DNA from: Paramacrobiotus metropolitanus
Lineage: Eukaryota; Tardigrada; Eutardigrada; Parachela; Macrobiotidae
Reading direction: 5' to 3'
Length of the DNA stretch: 64,000 bases
NCBI RefSeq assembly: GCF_019649055.1
Contig: NW_026570228.1
Coordinates: forward strand, 1,240,001 to 1,304,000
The notes under the pieces were generated by a model. That model saw only the letters and a program-made list of their open reading frames with translations. It was not told where the DNA came from and did no database searches. The position numbers and the translations under genes were made by a program. Positions 22,151 to 32,705 of the stretch are shown in pieces (position 1 is the first letter of the stretch; every line of letters begins with the position of its first letter).

Positions 22151-22687
22151 GGTAATACTGCTGCTGCCACCGTAGACAAACCTCTACCAGAAACAACACC
22201 GATCGCTGGTGTTTATAGCACAGATACAAGCCTGCCTACAATATCTACGGGCTTTACGTACACAGTATATGTGAACAGTATACAAGTATCTGCTCTAATC
22301 GACACTTGTGCAGCCGTATCCATTATTTCTCGAGAATTCTGTGATATGCACAGCATTTCGTGTACGCCTTTACCACCTGATCATAAAGGCGTCTGTGTGG
22401 TCGGCGTTGGTGGTGGCCGTGTGCCACTTCGAACAGCATATTGTGATGCGACTGTGCGAATTGGAAAGAATGACTTCCAGCACTCTTTTTATGTTTGGGA
22501 CGGCGATCCTCAATTCAACCTGCTGATTGGCATGGATTTTTTGCAAAATAAGCCGCTATCCATTAACGTGCAGGGTAGGCAGATAACCTGTTCGGTAGTC
22601 GAACAATCCGCTGACCCGCACGGGCCAGGCCCGCCGTCTACAGATCAAGAAAAAACTGAAATGGCAGTATTGCCATTCTTCCAATGA
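22151..22687 (+). CDS. Retroviral-type aspartic protease frame, variant active site
   Basis: A separate frame opens at 22151 and closes with TGA at 22685-22687. It has no early ATG. The retropepsin signature is present as ALIDTCAAVSIIS (catalytic Asp at 22301), followed by the flap-like region and FNLLIGMDFLQ. The usual D-T/S-G triad reads D-T-C, one base away from Gly. The frame differs from gag, and a stop in this frame at 22148 blocks a simple frameshift from gag. Expression would need internal initiation, splicing or a repaired sequence. It overlaps the upstream open part of the pol frame (from 22599), so a +1 shift into pol is possible. Confidence 0.7.
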   Translation, partial: GNTAAATVDKPLPETTPIAGVYSTDTSLPTISTGFTYTVYVNSIQVSALIDTCAAVSIISREFCDMHSISCTPLPPDHKGVCVVGVGGGRVPLRTAYCDATVRIGKNDFQHSFYVWDGDPQFNLLIGMDFLQNKPLSINVQGRQITCSVVEQSADPHGPGPPSTDQEKTEMAVLPFFQ

Positions 22688-22709
22688 TACTTGTGCAATC
22701 AGTGAAGTA

Positions 22710-25700
22710 ATGCCTGTTTCGAAACCAACACGCGGTTTTCGTAAAGTGTATGCTTTATCACAAGTGGTGATACCACCACGTTCAAGCGTCATTGCCGACG
22801 CTAAGGTCCTAAAAGCTCCCGATAACGGCACTTTCATTTTTTTACCCGAAGACAGCACGCTGCAGAGCGCGCAGGTATTTTCACCGAGTGCCATTGTTCA
22901 AGTAAAAAATGGGCGATTTTGTACCATGTTTATGAATAACAGCGACAAGCGTCGTATAATTCGGAAAGGCGCATTGATAGGCACTATTGACTGGTACGAA
23001 GAGGAAGAGGATGTACAAGTGCAGGCCCTGTCATTTGAAGAGGAAGAGCAAGCACTGAAAGATTTTGAGAGCTTGTTGCCAGAGCTAAATATTAATAAAG
23101 AACTAACTAAAGAGCAACTGCAACAGCTGCTAAACGTTTTGCGTAAAAACCGCAAGGTTTTTCCAACGTCGAAAAATCCTTATGGGTTTTCCCCAGCGCG
23201 GTCCCATCATATCGACACGGGTACGGCACAGCCAGTTAAATCAGTGCCGCGCAGAACGTCATGGAAGGGACGGAAACTCATTCAAAATGAAGTTCAGAAA
23301 ATGCTTGATAGTGGCATTATCCGAAAATCACAATCACCATGGAGCAGTCCAGTTGTAATCGTTCATAAGAAAGACGGAGGTATACGGTTTTGCGTAGATT
23401 TTAAGGATCTTAACAAAATTACGCGCAAAAATGTTTATCCTTTGCCGTTAATTGACGACTTGTTACAAGCAGTCGGCACCGCTGACTGGTATACCGGGTT
23501 GGACTGCTTCTCAGGATTCTGGCAGATCCCGGTTGCTGAAGAGGATCAGCCTAAGACCGCTTTCTGTACGCAGGATGGTCTTCACGAGTTTTTAAGGATG
23601 CCGTTCGGGCTTTGTAACGCCCCGGCAACCTTTCAAATGACAATGGACAGTATATTAACTGGTCTTAAATGGACTATTGTACTCGTATACTTAGATGATT
23701 TGGTTATATTTGCATGCAGTTTTGAGGAGCACTTAGAGCGACTTGATGTGGTACTGTCGGCCTTAAGAGAAGCCGGTATCACGGTGCAACCGAAAAAGTG
23801 TTCGCTCGCTATGAGAGAACTCAAGTTCTTAGGCCATATAATCGACGCTAATGGTGTACGTACTGACCCCGACAAAATAAAAGCTATATCAGCTTTTCCT
23901 AAGCCTGTTAGTCAGGCGGATGTTAAGTCTTTCTTAGGACTCGCCAGTTATTACCGAAAGTTTATTAAAAATTTTGCGCATTTGGCTCAGCCACTTACTG
24001 TATTGACCAAAAAGGAAGTAAATGTAACCGTAGTATGGGGCGAACCTGAAGAAACCGCATTCAGATGTTTGAAAGAAGCCTTGTGCACAGCGCCAGTCTT
24101 GTCTAGATTTGACCCCGAGAAGCCCATAATCATCGACTGCGATGCATGTGGTTACGGTTTAGGCGCCGTGCTTTCACAAGAAGGGCACATTGTAGAGTGC
24201 GCGAGTCGTGGTTTATCGGCGGCTGAGAAAAAGTACGGTATTACAGAGTTGGAATGTTTAGCTGTGGTGTTTGCGGTAACTAAGTTCCGGCACTACGTAG
24301 AATTCGGGAGGTTTATTGTCCGGACAGACCACAAAGCCTTAAAAAGTTTGCGTAAGCATCGGGGACTAAACGCCCGCCTAACACGATGGGCGTTGGTGTT
24401 GGACCCTTACGATATGGTGCTCGAGTACCGTAAAGGCTGCCTAAATGGCAATGCTGATTGTTTAAGCCGCTTTCCGATTGATGAATCACCACTCGACGAA
24501 GTAGACTTGCCGGAAGTAGCTACGTGGTTGATTTCAGCGGATGCGACCGATGACTACGAGTACCTACGTCAGGAACAAGAGAAAGACGAAGTACTGCGTG
24601 AATTAGTGAAAAATGTCGCCGACTTAAGTAAAGCGCATGCGCCATTTTACAAGCGGTTTGTGATTCAGCATGGTGTGTTATACCGGACACGCCGTCATAA
24701 TGGCTGTGACCACCTGTGTTTCGTAGTGCCCAGACATATGAGGGCGGACATATTGAGATCGGCTCATGACATTCCGACGGCCGCTCATATGGGCGTAGAG
24801 AAAACCTGGGACATCGTGGCGCGCAGGTTTTACTGGAACGGCATGATTTCGTATGTACGTAGATACATCGAGTCATGCGAGGAATGTCAAGCGCGAAAGA
24901 TTCCAAAGAAAGGAACACATGGTCTTCTACAACCAATGCCAATTCCTCCGGCGTTCCACACCGTGGCAATGGACATTCTCGGTCCATTTCCTGTTTCGGA
25001 TAAGGGAAACAAATATATAGTGGTTGCAGTCGACCACTTAAGTCGCTTCGTAATTGCAAAGGCGCTGCAGAAAGACACCGCACAAGAGGTAGCGGACTTC
25101 TTTATAAATGAAGTTGTGTTTAAATATGGGGCACCCTCGAAACTGCTGACCGATCGCGGGACTCACTTTCGTAATCAGTTGTTAATGTCCGTCACGGATA
25201 TTTGCGGCGTGAAGCAGTTAAAAACAACTGCCTACCACCCAGAAGGCAATGGATTATGTGAGCGCCAAATGGCACCTATAGCAGAGGCGCTTTCAATGTT
25301 TGTAGACAGCAAACAGCGTGACTGGGATGTTTACGTGTCGGCTGTTGTTTTTGCTCACAATTGTGCTAAGCAGTGTACTACCCAGGCCAGCCCGTTTTAT
25401 CTGCTATTTGGACGAGAGGCAACGTTGCCTCTAGATACGATCTTCAAGACCAATCAGCAACAGGGTTACGCTGACTATCCTGCGTACACTAAAGAATTTA
25501 TTCAGACTCTCGAATCAGCTCATGAAACTGCACGTGTACGAATACGGGAGCAGCAACATAGAGATGCTGCTAGGGTGAATGAGCACCGTACAAATACCGT
25601 ATTTGAGGAGGGCAGTTTGGTTCGGGTACAGCAGTTTGCAAGAAAGAAAGGTCTAGCCGACAAGCTATCTTTTAAATTTAAACAGCCCTATCGTGTGCTT

Positions 25701-26036
25701 AAACGGTGTTCCGATAATGTATACGAATTAATACCTTTATTCGGTAAAAACCCAAAGCCGGACAAGTACAACGTTGACCAGATGCAAAAATACGTCCCAC
25801 GTATTTCCGGTGTTGTGGATACAGCAACGAATTTGCTGGGTAATTCCCAACAAACATCTGCTCAAGATCCACCGCCTGAAATGCCATCAATTAACCACAT
25901 AACCAAAAAGGGAAAACAATGTCGAAAAAAGCGGGTCAACTACCGACCGCTAACTCACTGTCTAAAGCTAGCGCCATCTGTGTCGAAACGTGGACGGCTG
26001 ATTAGGCGTCCAACTCGATACATAAACGAGCAATAA
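22710..26036 (+). CDS. pol: Pol: reverse transcriptase, RNase H, integrase
   Basis: 1,108 codons without a stop from ATG 22710. Reverse transcriptase: LDSGIIRKSQSPWSSPVV and the catalytic YLDD at 23688-23699 (residues 327-330). RNase H begins near residue 475 (IDCDACGYGLGAVLS) and ends in N-A-D-C-L-S-R. Integrase: the HHCC zinc-binding segment (HDIPTAAHMG ... CEECQARK, residues about 684-730), then the catalytic D755, D815 and E851, with exactly 35 residues between the last two (DD35E). The C-terminal tail is basic with no recognisable chromodomain. It copies the element RNA into DNA and inserts it. The frame is open upstream to 22599, so translation could also enter from the protease frame. 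Confidence 0.93.
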   Translation: MPVSKPTRGFRKVYALSQVVIPPRSSVIADAKVLKAPDNGTFIFLPEDSTLQSAQVFSPSAIVQVKNGRFCTMFMNNSDKRRIIRKGALIGTIDWYEEEEDVQVQALSFEEEEQALKDFESLLPELNINKELTKEQLQQLLNVLRKNRKVFPTSKNPYGFSPARSHHIDTGTAQPVKSVPRRTSWKGRKLIQNEVQKMLDSGIIRKSQSPWSSPVVIVHKKDGGIRFCVDFKDLNKITRKNVYPLPLIDDLLQAVGTADWYTGLDCFSGFWQIPVAEEDQPKTAFCTQDGLHEFLRMPFGLCNAPATFQMTMDSILTGLKWTIVLVYLDDLVIFACSFEEHLERLDVVLSALREAGITVQPKKCSLAMRELKFLGHIIDANGVRTDPDKIKAISAFPKPVSQADVKSFLGLASYYRKFIKNFAHLAQPLTVLTKKEVNVTVVWGEPEETAFRCLKEALCTAPVLSRFDPEKPIIIDCDACGYGLGAVLSQEGHIVECASRGLSAAEKKYGITELECLAVVFAVTKFRHYVEFGRFIVRTDHKALKSLRKHRGLNARLTRWALVLDPYDMVLEYRKGCLNGNADCLSRFPIDESPLDEVDLPEVATWLISADATDDYEYLRQEQEKDEVLRELVKNVADLSKAHAPFYKRFVIQHGVLYRTRRHNGCDHLCFVVPRHMRADILRSAHDIPTAAHMGVEKTWDIVARRFYWNGMISYVRRYIESCEECQARKIPKKGTHGLLQPMPIPPAFHTVAMDILGPFPVSDKGNKYIVVAVDHLSRFVIAKALQKDTAQEVADFFINEVVFKYGAPSKLLTDRGTHFRNQLLMSVTDICGVKQLKTTAYHPEGNGLCERQMAPIAEALSMFVDSKQRDWDVYVSAVVFAHNCAKQCTTQASPFYLLFGREATLPLDTIFKTNQQQGYADYPAYTKEFIQTLESAHETARVRIREQQHRDAARVNEHRTNTVFEEGSLVRVQQFARKKGLADKLSFKFKQPYRVLKRCSDNVYELIPLFGKNPKPDKYNVDQMQKYVPRISGVVDTATNLLGNSQQTSAQDPPPEMPSINHITKKGKQCRKKRVNYRPLTHCLKLAPSVSKRGRLIRRPTRYINEQ

Positions 26037-26244
26037 GCGCCGCCTTCCGGCACTGGAAGAGCAGCTTTCTATTGGCTGCTAGCTGATCTAGTTCACACGC
26101 GCCAGGTCAGGAAGACAAAGAGCGGTCACGCCGCACTGGTGATCAGTTTATCAAGTGAGCTGTCAACATTCACTTTACGAACTCATTTTCACAACGAACA
26201 AGTGTCTTAATTTTTAAATTTCTTGTCTCAAAGTTTTCGTAAAT

Positions 26245-27879
26245 ATGAATTACGATAATCAGTTTCCGTGCGGCGAATGTCGCGCTGCTTACGCTCGATC
26301 GTACGTAGAGGGAACTCCTTTCGAAATCCCCTCTTGCCCACATATTGCAGTCCGCAGTTTTGGGGAGATTCCTTTTGGCTGCTTTACTGCGGAAGACTAT
26401 CAGTTGGTCCCCGCGCGCACTCGGGTGTTATTCACTGCAGCCTGTTCGGGATTAAAGGCTGCTTATCAAGAATTATGTGAGTCGCCACGTCATCAAGCAT
26501 GCCTGTCAGAAGCCATGAAAGGGGCGCTGAAGGAAGCTCACCGAGTCTTCTTTGAAAACTTTACGGTGACCCTCTACGATCCGGACCGGAACCGAGCGGC
26601 GTATTCCGACCCACCGCTGCAGGCGACCGTTCATACGGCCGCCACCACGTCTGCTGCAGCTCTGTTCAGTGGCCAAGGCCTTTCGGGGATCTTTCCCGGC
26701 TGCTCGGGTGCAACACTTCCGGCAGCAGTGTTCAATGGAAGTCCTTCCATTACATCCATAGCTGGCCCACCAGTGACTTATGCAGCCACTTCCAATAATG
26801 CCAGCTTGCAAGGCCCTTTGGGGACCTTTAGCATCGGCTCCAGCGGAAATCCTTTCGCTATGCACATGGCTGGCACAGCAGCGGCTCCCGTGGCAGCTGC
26901 GTATCATGCCAACGCGCAAGGCCTCTCGGGGACCTTCGCTTATGGCTTAAGTGGAAGCCCTTCCACTATGTTTATAGCTGGCACAGCAACACCTAATGCA
27001 GCAGCTGCTTATCGTGCCGGCGGGCAAGGCCTTTCGGGGACCTTTAATAATACCGGTTTGCCGATTTCAGCGCCGGCTGGAATCATGCCTAGCAGATTTT
27101 CATCTGCTCCGCCTCTTGACGGCGCCCTTGGCACGTTGAACAGTGGTGTCCGCACTGCTACCAGTTCGGTGGTGAATTCTCACGCACCTGGCATGTCTGT
27201 TCCGCAGTCCAACGTTGCACCAACAACGCTTCGAGGTAAAACAGCTCGAGAGCTGTTGGATACCCGTTACACGAAGTACAGCGGCCCGATTAACAGCAAG
27301 ACCACTCGCAATCAAATCAATAAATGGTGGGCCGCATGGGAAAATCAGAAAGTGGAAGGATACGGTTGTCTGGTAAAGAGATTTCCCCTCTTGATGCGGG
27401 AGTCCCCGAACGTTGCGCAAATGGTGTACGAATGCACCATTCCTTTTGGTTACACCGGACCATCAGCAGCCGATGTCGCACGTCGCCGTCCCGATATCGT
27501 ACCTCCTTCACACTGGATTCCTGGCAAAAAATCAACAGAGCCACCACCGCCGTTCGAAAACGACACTCAACAGGGAGACACCAATGCGGTTACTACGCCA
27601 GTTTCTGCTGAGGCCGAAAGCTCCGAAGAGAAAGAGGGAGGCACTGAAACACAGTCAAGCGCACCTACTGAAGCAGCCGCCGGCCTCTCACACGGTATGG
27701 ACGGCGTCATCAAAGGAGAGACGATGGATGATCTCAACGTCCAGGGAAATAAAGTGGTGGCTGAGTCGATGGTGACTGACGACGTGACGGACGATTTGAC
27801 CGACGATTTGACCGACGACGTGACCGGCGGTGTGACCGACGACGTGACCGACGACGTGGCCGACGATCTGAACGACTAG
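26245..27879 (+). CDS. Fourth frame of the LTR element, unknown function, env position
   Basis: 544 codons starting at an ATG 208 bases after pol and ending before the 3' LTR. I recognise no family. The N-terminus has C-G-E-C and later S-C-P-H, a possible metal site. The middle (about 26660-27060) holds imperfect repeats of 35 to 40 residues around QGLSGTF and a G-x-SG-x-P...AGTA pattern. A more ordered region follows with NKWWAAWENQKVEGYG. The tail (27772-27876) repeats T-D-D-V/L about eight times. There is no signal peptide or transmembrane span, so it is not a normal envelope protein. It may be an accessory nucleic-acid-binding or particle protein. Confidence 0.6.
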   Translation: MNYDNQFPCGECRAAYARSYVEGTPFEIPSCPHIAVRSFGEIPFGCFTAEDYQLVPARTRVLFTAACSGLKAAYQELCESPRHQACLSEAMKGALKEAHRVFFENFTVTLYDPDRNRAAYSDPPLQATVHTAATTSAAALFSGQGLSGIFPGCSGATLPAAVFNGSPSITSIAGPPVTYAATSNNASLQGPLGTFSIGSSGNPFAMHMAGTAAAPVAAAYHANAQGLSGTFAYGLSGSPSTMFIAGTATPNAAAAYRAGGQGLSGTFNNTGLPISAPAGIMPSRFSSAPPLDGALGTLNSGVRTATSSVVNSHAPGMSVPQSNVAPTTLRGKTARELLDTRYTKYSGPINSKTTRNQINKWWAAWENQKVEGYGCLVKRFPLLMRESPNVAQMVYECTIPFGYTGPSAADVARRRPDIVPPSHWIPGKKSTEPPPPFENDTQQGDTNAVTTPVSAEAESSEEKEGGTETQSSAPTEAAAGLSHGMDGVIKGETMDDLNVQGNKVVAESMVTDDVTDDLTDDLTDDVTGGVTDDVTDDVADDLND

Positions 27880-28050
27880 GTGACGCCGGATACCTCCGTG
27901 GATCAACGTTCTCAGTAGACACGGTTAGCCGGCTACTTGTTTATATGTTTCTAGCGGTTAATTTTTGAGTACCACTGTGTATCTGGGCTAGTGATACTTT
28001 CTTTAGTTTCCTTTTTCTTTATTTTCACGGGCTGTGGACAGCCCTTTCCC

Positions 28051-28065
28051 CACCGAGGGAGGATG
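28051..28065 (+). other. Polypurine tract
   Basis: The purine-rich run GAGGGAGGAT lies directly before the 3' LTR, where plus-strand DNA synthesis is primed. The space from 27880 to here has no further frame. Confidence 0.6.
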
Positions 28066-28308
28066 TGTCATGCGGTGTATCGGATGGCAGTTACGTTAGA
28101 ATTGGATAGAAGGGATGCGTGCACGGCGACTAGAAAATCATTCTTGTTTTTGCTTTTCTGCCATTTTCTATATTTTTTAGCTTTTCTTCTGATGCGGAGC
28201 AGTAAATCTGCTGGGAGACGTAACAAAAGTGAATTTGTCGTGTCCCGTTCTTTTCCGCAGTAGGGAAAACCTAGAAAATCACGGGGGTATCGAATTGCCC
28301 TTGTGACA
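28066..28308 (+). repeat. 3' LTR
   Basis: 243 bp, same ends and sequence as the 5' LTR apart from one substitution that I can see. GTAT follows at 28309-28312. Confidence 0.93.
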
Positions 28309-31075
28309 GTATTTCCGGTAGTACGAGTGCCCAAAGCCGTCCGTCGCCAGTGTGCTCAAGTTCTGACTGATTTAATCAGGGAATGCGTGCGCAAGAACTC
28401 ATCGGCGAGCTGGACTGCACTGTTGTTGTTTGCTCCGACCGCTTTGTCGCTTCCACCTACAAAACGCTCCGCAGAGAATCTCTTGCCTCCGTAATCAGGA
28501 AAAACCTGGCAGATATGTCCCTTGCAAAACGCCATGCAGTTCCCCGTCGCCAACAAGCCAAGAACGATACTTCTGCACCGGACAGACTACGTGCCTCAGT
28601 TAACTCGATGTTTCAGGATGGTAACGTAAAAAGAGCCATCAGGGTGCTGCTCGAAGACGACAAACTAGCTGAGATCAATGCTGAAACGACAGAATTACTC
28701 CGGGATAAGCACCCGTCAGCACCCGATGACTGCCATTTCCCAGCAGAGCCTGATAATTACGTCTTGCCACCAACAGTCTCTCCCGCCGAGGTGATGAATG
28801 CTGTTTTCAGCTTCCCTACTGGATCAGCAGCAGGAGTTTTCGGCCTCCGCCCGCAGCATTTAAAGGATCTTCTGAATCGTAAGGATGATCAACAAAGTAA
28901 TCTCTGTGTCGCCCTCACCGATCTGACAAATCTGGTACTCAAGACAGACATTCCTGAAGATATCCGGCCATATTTTTTTGGTGCCAATTTAATCCCGCTG
29001 AGAAAAAACGACTGAGGCGCGAGACCGATCGCTGTAGGGGAGACGTTACGCCGGCTGGTATCCAAGATCGCCAGCAATAGGTGCGCTGAAGAAGCAGCCG
29101 GAATGTTCTCCCCTGTGCAACTTGGGTTCGGCGTAAGAGGAGGTGCCGAAGCGGCCGCCCATGCTGTCAGAAGTTATGTTGAAGCTACCCAGCCAGACGC
29201 ACGAGTTATTGTGAAACTGGGTTTTAGGAATGCCTTTAACACTCTGCGCCGGGATGTGTTATTGACAGCAGTGCGTGATACATTCCCTGCATACTTCCGC
29301 TATTTTTGGCAGTCCTATCGTTATGCCTCATATCTCTCGTGCGGCAAGATCCAGTTGTCATCAGATACCGGCGTACAGCAAGGTGATCCGGCCGGCCCTT
29401 TCGGTTATTGTCTTGGAACGCTGCCTCTATTCGAAAATTTAAGCTGCGATATAGCAGTGGGCTTCTTGGATGATATCACCTTAGCAGGATACGCAGAAAA
29501 AGTCATCGCAGCCATTCGTTTAATCATTGCACGTGGTTTTAGAATGGGACTAGAACTCAATCTGAGTAAATGAGAAGTTTACGCCGTGGGTCAATTCACT
29601 GCGGATCGGTTGCATGCTGTTCAGTTGGTGCTCGATGCCTTTCCCGAAATGGTGGTAACGAAAGAAGAAGAATTTGTACTCCTTGGTGCGCCAATGACAG
29701 CAAAAGCGTGTGACGTTTTCCTGCGCAATAAATGTGAGCAACTGGAATTCTTCATATCGCGTCTTAAAATCATTCCAGCACATTACAGTCTATATCTCCT
29801 GAAAAACTGATTGCTGATACCGAAGTTACTCTACCGGTTCCGCACAGGCAGATGTTGTCAACATGTGGAATTGACCGAAACTATAGATAAGATCGTTCGT
29901 GCCGGTTTGCAATCCATTCTGAACATCCGCGTGAACGATGCACAGTGGAGCCAGATGACGCTTCCTTTCAGGGACGGAGGAATGGGACTACGGATTGCCA
30001 AGTCGCTAGTGTTTCCTGCCTTTTTGGCATCGGCGTACTCGGTGATCTCTTTGGTTTTAACAATCTATCGCTCTGCTACGGAAGAATCGCTGGATCCGAT
30101 TGTGCAACGCTGGATGGAAGAGACAGGCTGTGAACCCCCTGTTACAGAGCAAAGGAATTTCCAGTTTGCATGGGATCGGCCATGGATCGATAAAGCAGTG
30201 GTGTCAATGAGGCTGGCCATTACCGACGAAACGAATCGAGCTGTATTGTTAGCTGCGCAACACCGTGACTCGGGCGCATGGCTGAATGCGTTGCCTGCAC
30301 CAAATTTGCGTACGTTTTTGCGGGATGAAGAAGTACGAATCGGCGTGGCACTTCGTTTCGGACTTCCAGCAGTAGAAGAATATGATTGCGTGAACTGCGG
30401 AAGCCATGTGGAGACGAATGGCCACCACGGTCTTTCTTGTACCAGCAGCAGAGGCAGATGGTCTAGACATACGGAACTAAATGCCGAAATAAAGCGGGCT
30501 TTGGAACATGCGGGGTATCCATGTCAAAGCGAGCCACTCGGACTGTCAGGCATAAACAACACGCGGCCAGACGGCATGACTCTCGTCCCGGTACGGGATG
30601 GTAAGGCGCTGGTATGGGACGCTACATGCTGGGACACGGTAGCCGCATCGCATGTCCGGGCAAGTGCGAGTGCATCCGGTAGTGTTGCGCATATGGCCGA
30701 AGACGTTAAACGCCGTAAATACGCTTACGTGGAAAGGATGGGTTACCTGTTTTACGCCCTGGCAGTCGAAACTTTTGGCACTTTCGGTTCGGATTTTATG
30801 GAGCTCATTCGTTTCGCTGGCAGAAAGATTCGCGACATGACAGGGGAATCTCGTTCTACTGCGTTTTTGAAGCAGAGATTAAGTCTAGCTGTAGTGAAAG
30901 GAAATGCCGCTGCTGTTTTGGGCACCTTGAAATTTGAATATGCGTCCTAGGATTTTTGATACAAGTAGCAATGACGATTTTGGCTGTTTTTTTAACGTTT
31001 AAATTTGAATCATTTTAAGTAGTATTACGCGAATGCACTTTTTGTAACATTGATGGCCTTTGCCCAATAAAAAGT
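28309..31075 (+). mobile_element. Decayed non-LTR retroelement, RT plus PD-(D/E)XK-type endonuclease
   Basis: One frame from about 28480 to 30950 carries a reverse transcriptase (SAAGVFGLRPQHLKDLL, then RPIAVGETLRRL, LGFGVRGGAEA, GVQQGDPAG and the catalytic FLDD at 29463-29474). After it come a cysteine/histidine cluster (30387-30440, C-x2-C...H-H...C) and an endonuclease signature R-P-D-G (30564) with V-W-D-A-T (30612-30626). This order matches R2-type retroelements with a restriction-like endonuclease. Three TGA codons interrupt it, at 29013, 29571 and 29808, replacing a Gly, a Cys and probably a Ser, with no TAA, TAG or frameshift between. The N-terminal part (28309-28490, VRVPKAVRRQCAQ) is in another frame. 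AATAAA is at 31066. The 5' end is cut by the gypsy element. Not functional as written. Confidence 0.8.
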
Positions 31076-31419
31076 GTTTGATTACTTAGTACAGTATTAG
31101 TCAACCTAGTAAATTATTAGTGACGAAGTGCAACAGACATTAGGAATCGATTCCAGCTTTTCTCGGGCAAAAATTAGAATTCGAGTAAAATTTAAATTGA
31201 CGTGATACCTGTGCAAGCGCCGTAAGCATTCGAAAACATTTGAATTTCAAACTGGAATTTAGCCCGCCACTGGCGTTCCTGAGATAGGTTCGACCGTTCG
31301 AGTATTCTATTCATAGTAGTACGAGTAGCACATGCATTTGGTGATCGTTTTTCAGGACACAGTTGTAAGACATTAAGTTGAAGTACTAAGTATAGTATTC
31401 ATTTTTAACTCAACGGCAC
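31076..31419. other. Spacer between the retroelement and copy H
   Basis: AT-rich, no frame or repeat that I can support. Confidence 0.4.
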
Positions 31420-32433
31420 TGGATTCATTACACTGCGCATGCCCATCCCGGGATCCACTTGGAAGCACTGTATGTTGTCGCCTCGTCGGCATCTGAAACT
31501 TGCACGCGGATCTCGGCTATGTTCTTCTGGAACCCGCGGGGCTCCAGAGCTGTGCAATGCATGACCTCGACGACTCTGCCGGAAATGGAATGCCGCTGTT
31601 TAACTCGGCTCACTTGAACCATTTCATTGCATCTTGCCGGGGTCTGCCGTGTGATACCATTCATCTGATTCGATACAAGATGTGCCTGCAGTACGATATA
31701 CTGGATAGACAAGCCTGGATCATTCCGATGGATGTCGGCATGCCGCTGAGCGGGATGTGGCGTCGACAGTGTGGGATGCGTTGGAGGCGGCGCCGACCAG
31801 CGGCGACGAGATGCGGGCGTTGTCATAGTGGTTGAGCGTGATCGCCAATGGAAAATAGCCAATGGTTTCAACGCTTGACTGTCTGCAAAGTAAGGATGTG
31901 TGCTAAATGAATACCTACTGAATTTTTTTCGCACCCCATACGCTGCATTATAATAGACTACTACCGACTGATTGCATGAACAGATTTGACCATTCGTTAC
32001 CTAAAAATTTTAGGTAGTTTAGGCCAAAATAACCATCCGGATTTCTGTACTATCCGGAAAATTCGAACATAATATCGGTGATCTGCTGAAATTTGACAGT
32101 ATGATTGTAGTGAGAGATCGGCTTTTGAGAAGTGGAGATCCTAGTAATATTTGAGTGGAAAATCGACAGTTATGGTGTGTTACCGTTTTTCTAGTGCTCA
32201 TCCATTTCCGGCCAACCGTTTTCGTTGTTACAGGTTTCGTGACACAGACCGCGGATCCGCGTCCGTCCTAATTGCACTACCGCGGGAAGCAGTGGTGCAG
32301 GGATTGACGGCATTTGCGCTGGCCCGGGAGAAACTGTCCCGCATCGCGCTCTGCTTCCTCATCGTCCTGCCCGAATTTCTGCGGGACTACTTTGCCTATA
32401 GGCAAAAATCCGGTGCCATCAGATCCCGAGTAA
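31420..32433 (+). pseudogene. F-box family copy H, 5'-truncated
   Basis: Only the second half of exon 2 (31420-31889) and exon 3 (32234-32433) remain. Exon 2 starts abruptly at the GIHY block, so the F-box and exon 1 are gone. AHLNHFIASCRGLPCDTIHL is intact, but frameshifts occur near 31480 and 31750, where a segment after D-V-G-M-P is missing. Exon 3 keeps the YRGKQWC core but has a TAA in front of it and insertions. The 3' UTR continues to AATAAA at 33238, interrupted by a MITE. Close to copy C in sequence, including the 3' flank. Confidence 0.7.
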
Positions 32434-32705
32434 TAAGTGCCGGTTTAAAAATCCATCTTCTGTTGCTGCTGTAATTCATTGTTATCACTTCTAAAACGTC
32501 TTCAGTTTGTTTGCTCGATTTTTTCTTTATCTCGTGGGGGTGTTTTTATTGGTAGCTTCTTGATTGTATGTATTTGTTTTAGATGGGTTTCACCTTTAAA
32601 TGAGTTGTTGTTGTTACGTCATAATATGCACTGCGATACCGCCTCGCTTTACAGCAGTATCTTCAGTTTCGAATTGCCCGTGTACAAGACTCTTTGACAA
32701 AATTA

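Larger units (their letters stand above)
19491..28308 (+). mobile_element. Ty3/gypsy LTR retrotransposon, nearly intact
   Basis: Two 243-bp LTRs (19491-19733 and 28066-28308), each TGTCA...TGACA, flank gag, protease, a fused RT-RNase H-integrase and a fourth frame of unknown role. The direct repeat GTAT flanks the whole (19487-19490 and 28309-28312) and is the target-site duplication. The LTRs differ at one position that I can see (AATCAAGG against AATCACGG), so insertion is recent. The order RT, RNase H, integrase places it in Ty3/gypsy. The reading frames change between gag, protease and pol, and the protease has an altered active site, so present activity is uncertain. Confidence 0.93.

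Noticed and set aside
24520-25083. 187-codon minus-strand frame opposite pol
   Set aside because: It lies antisense to the integrase region, whose motifs on the plus strand are unambiguous.
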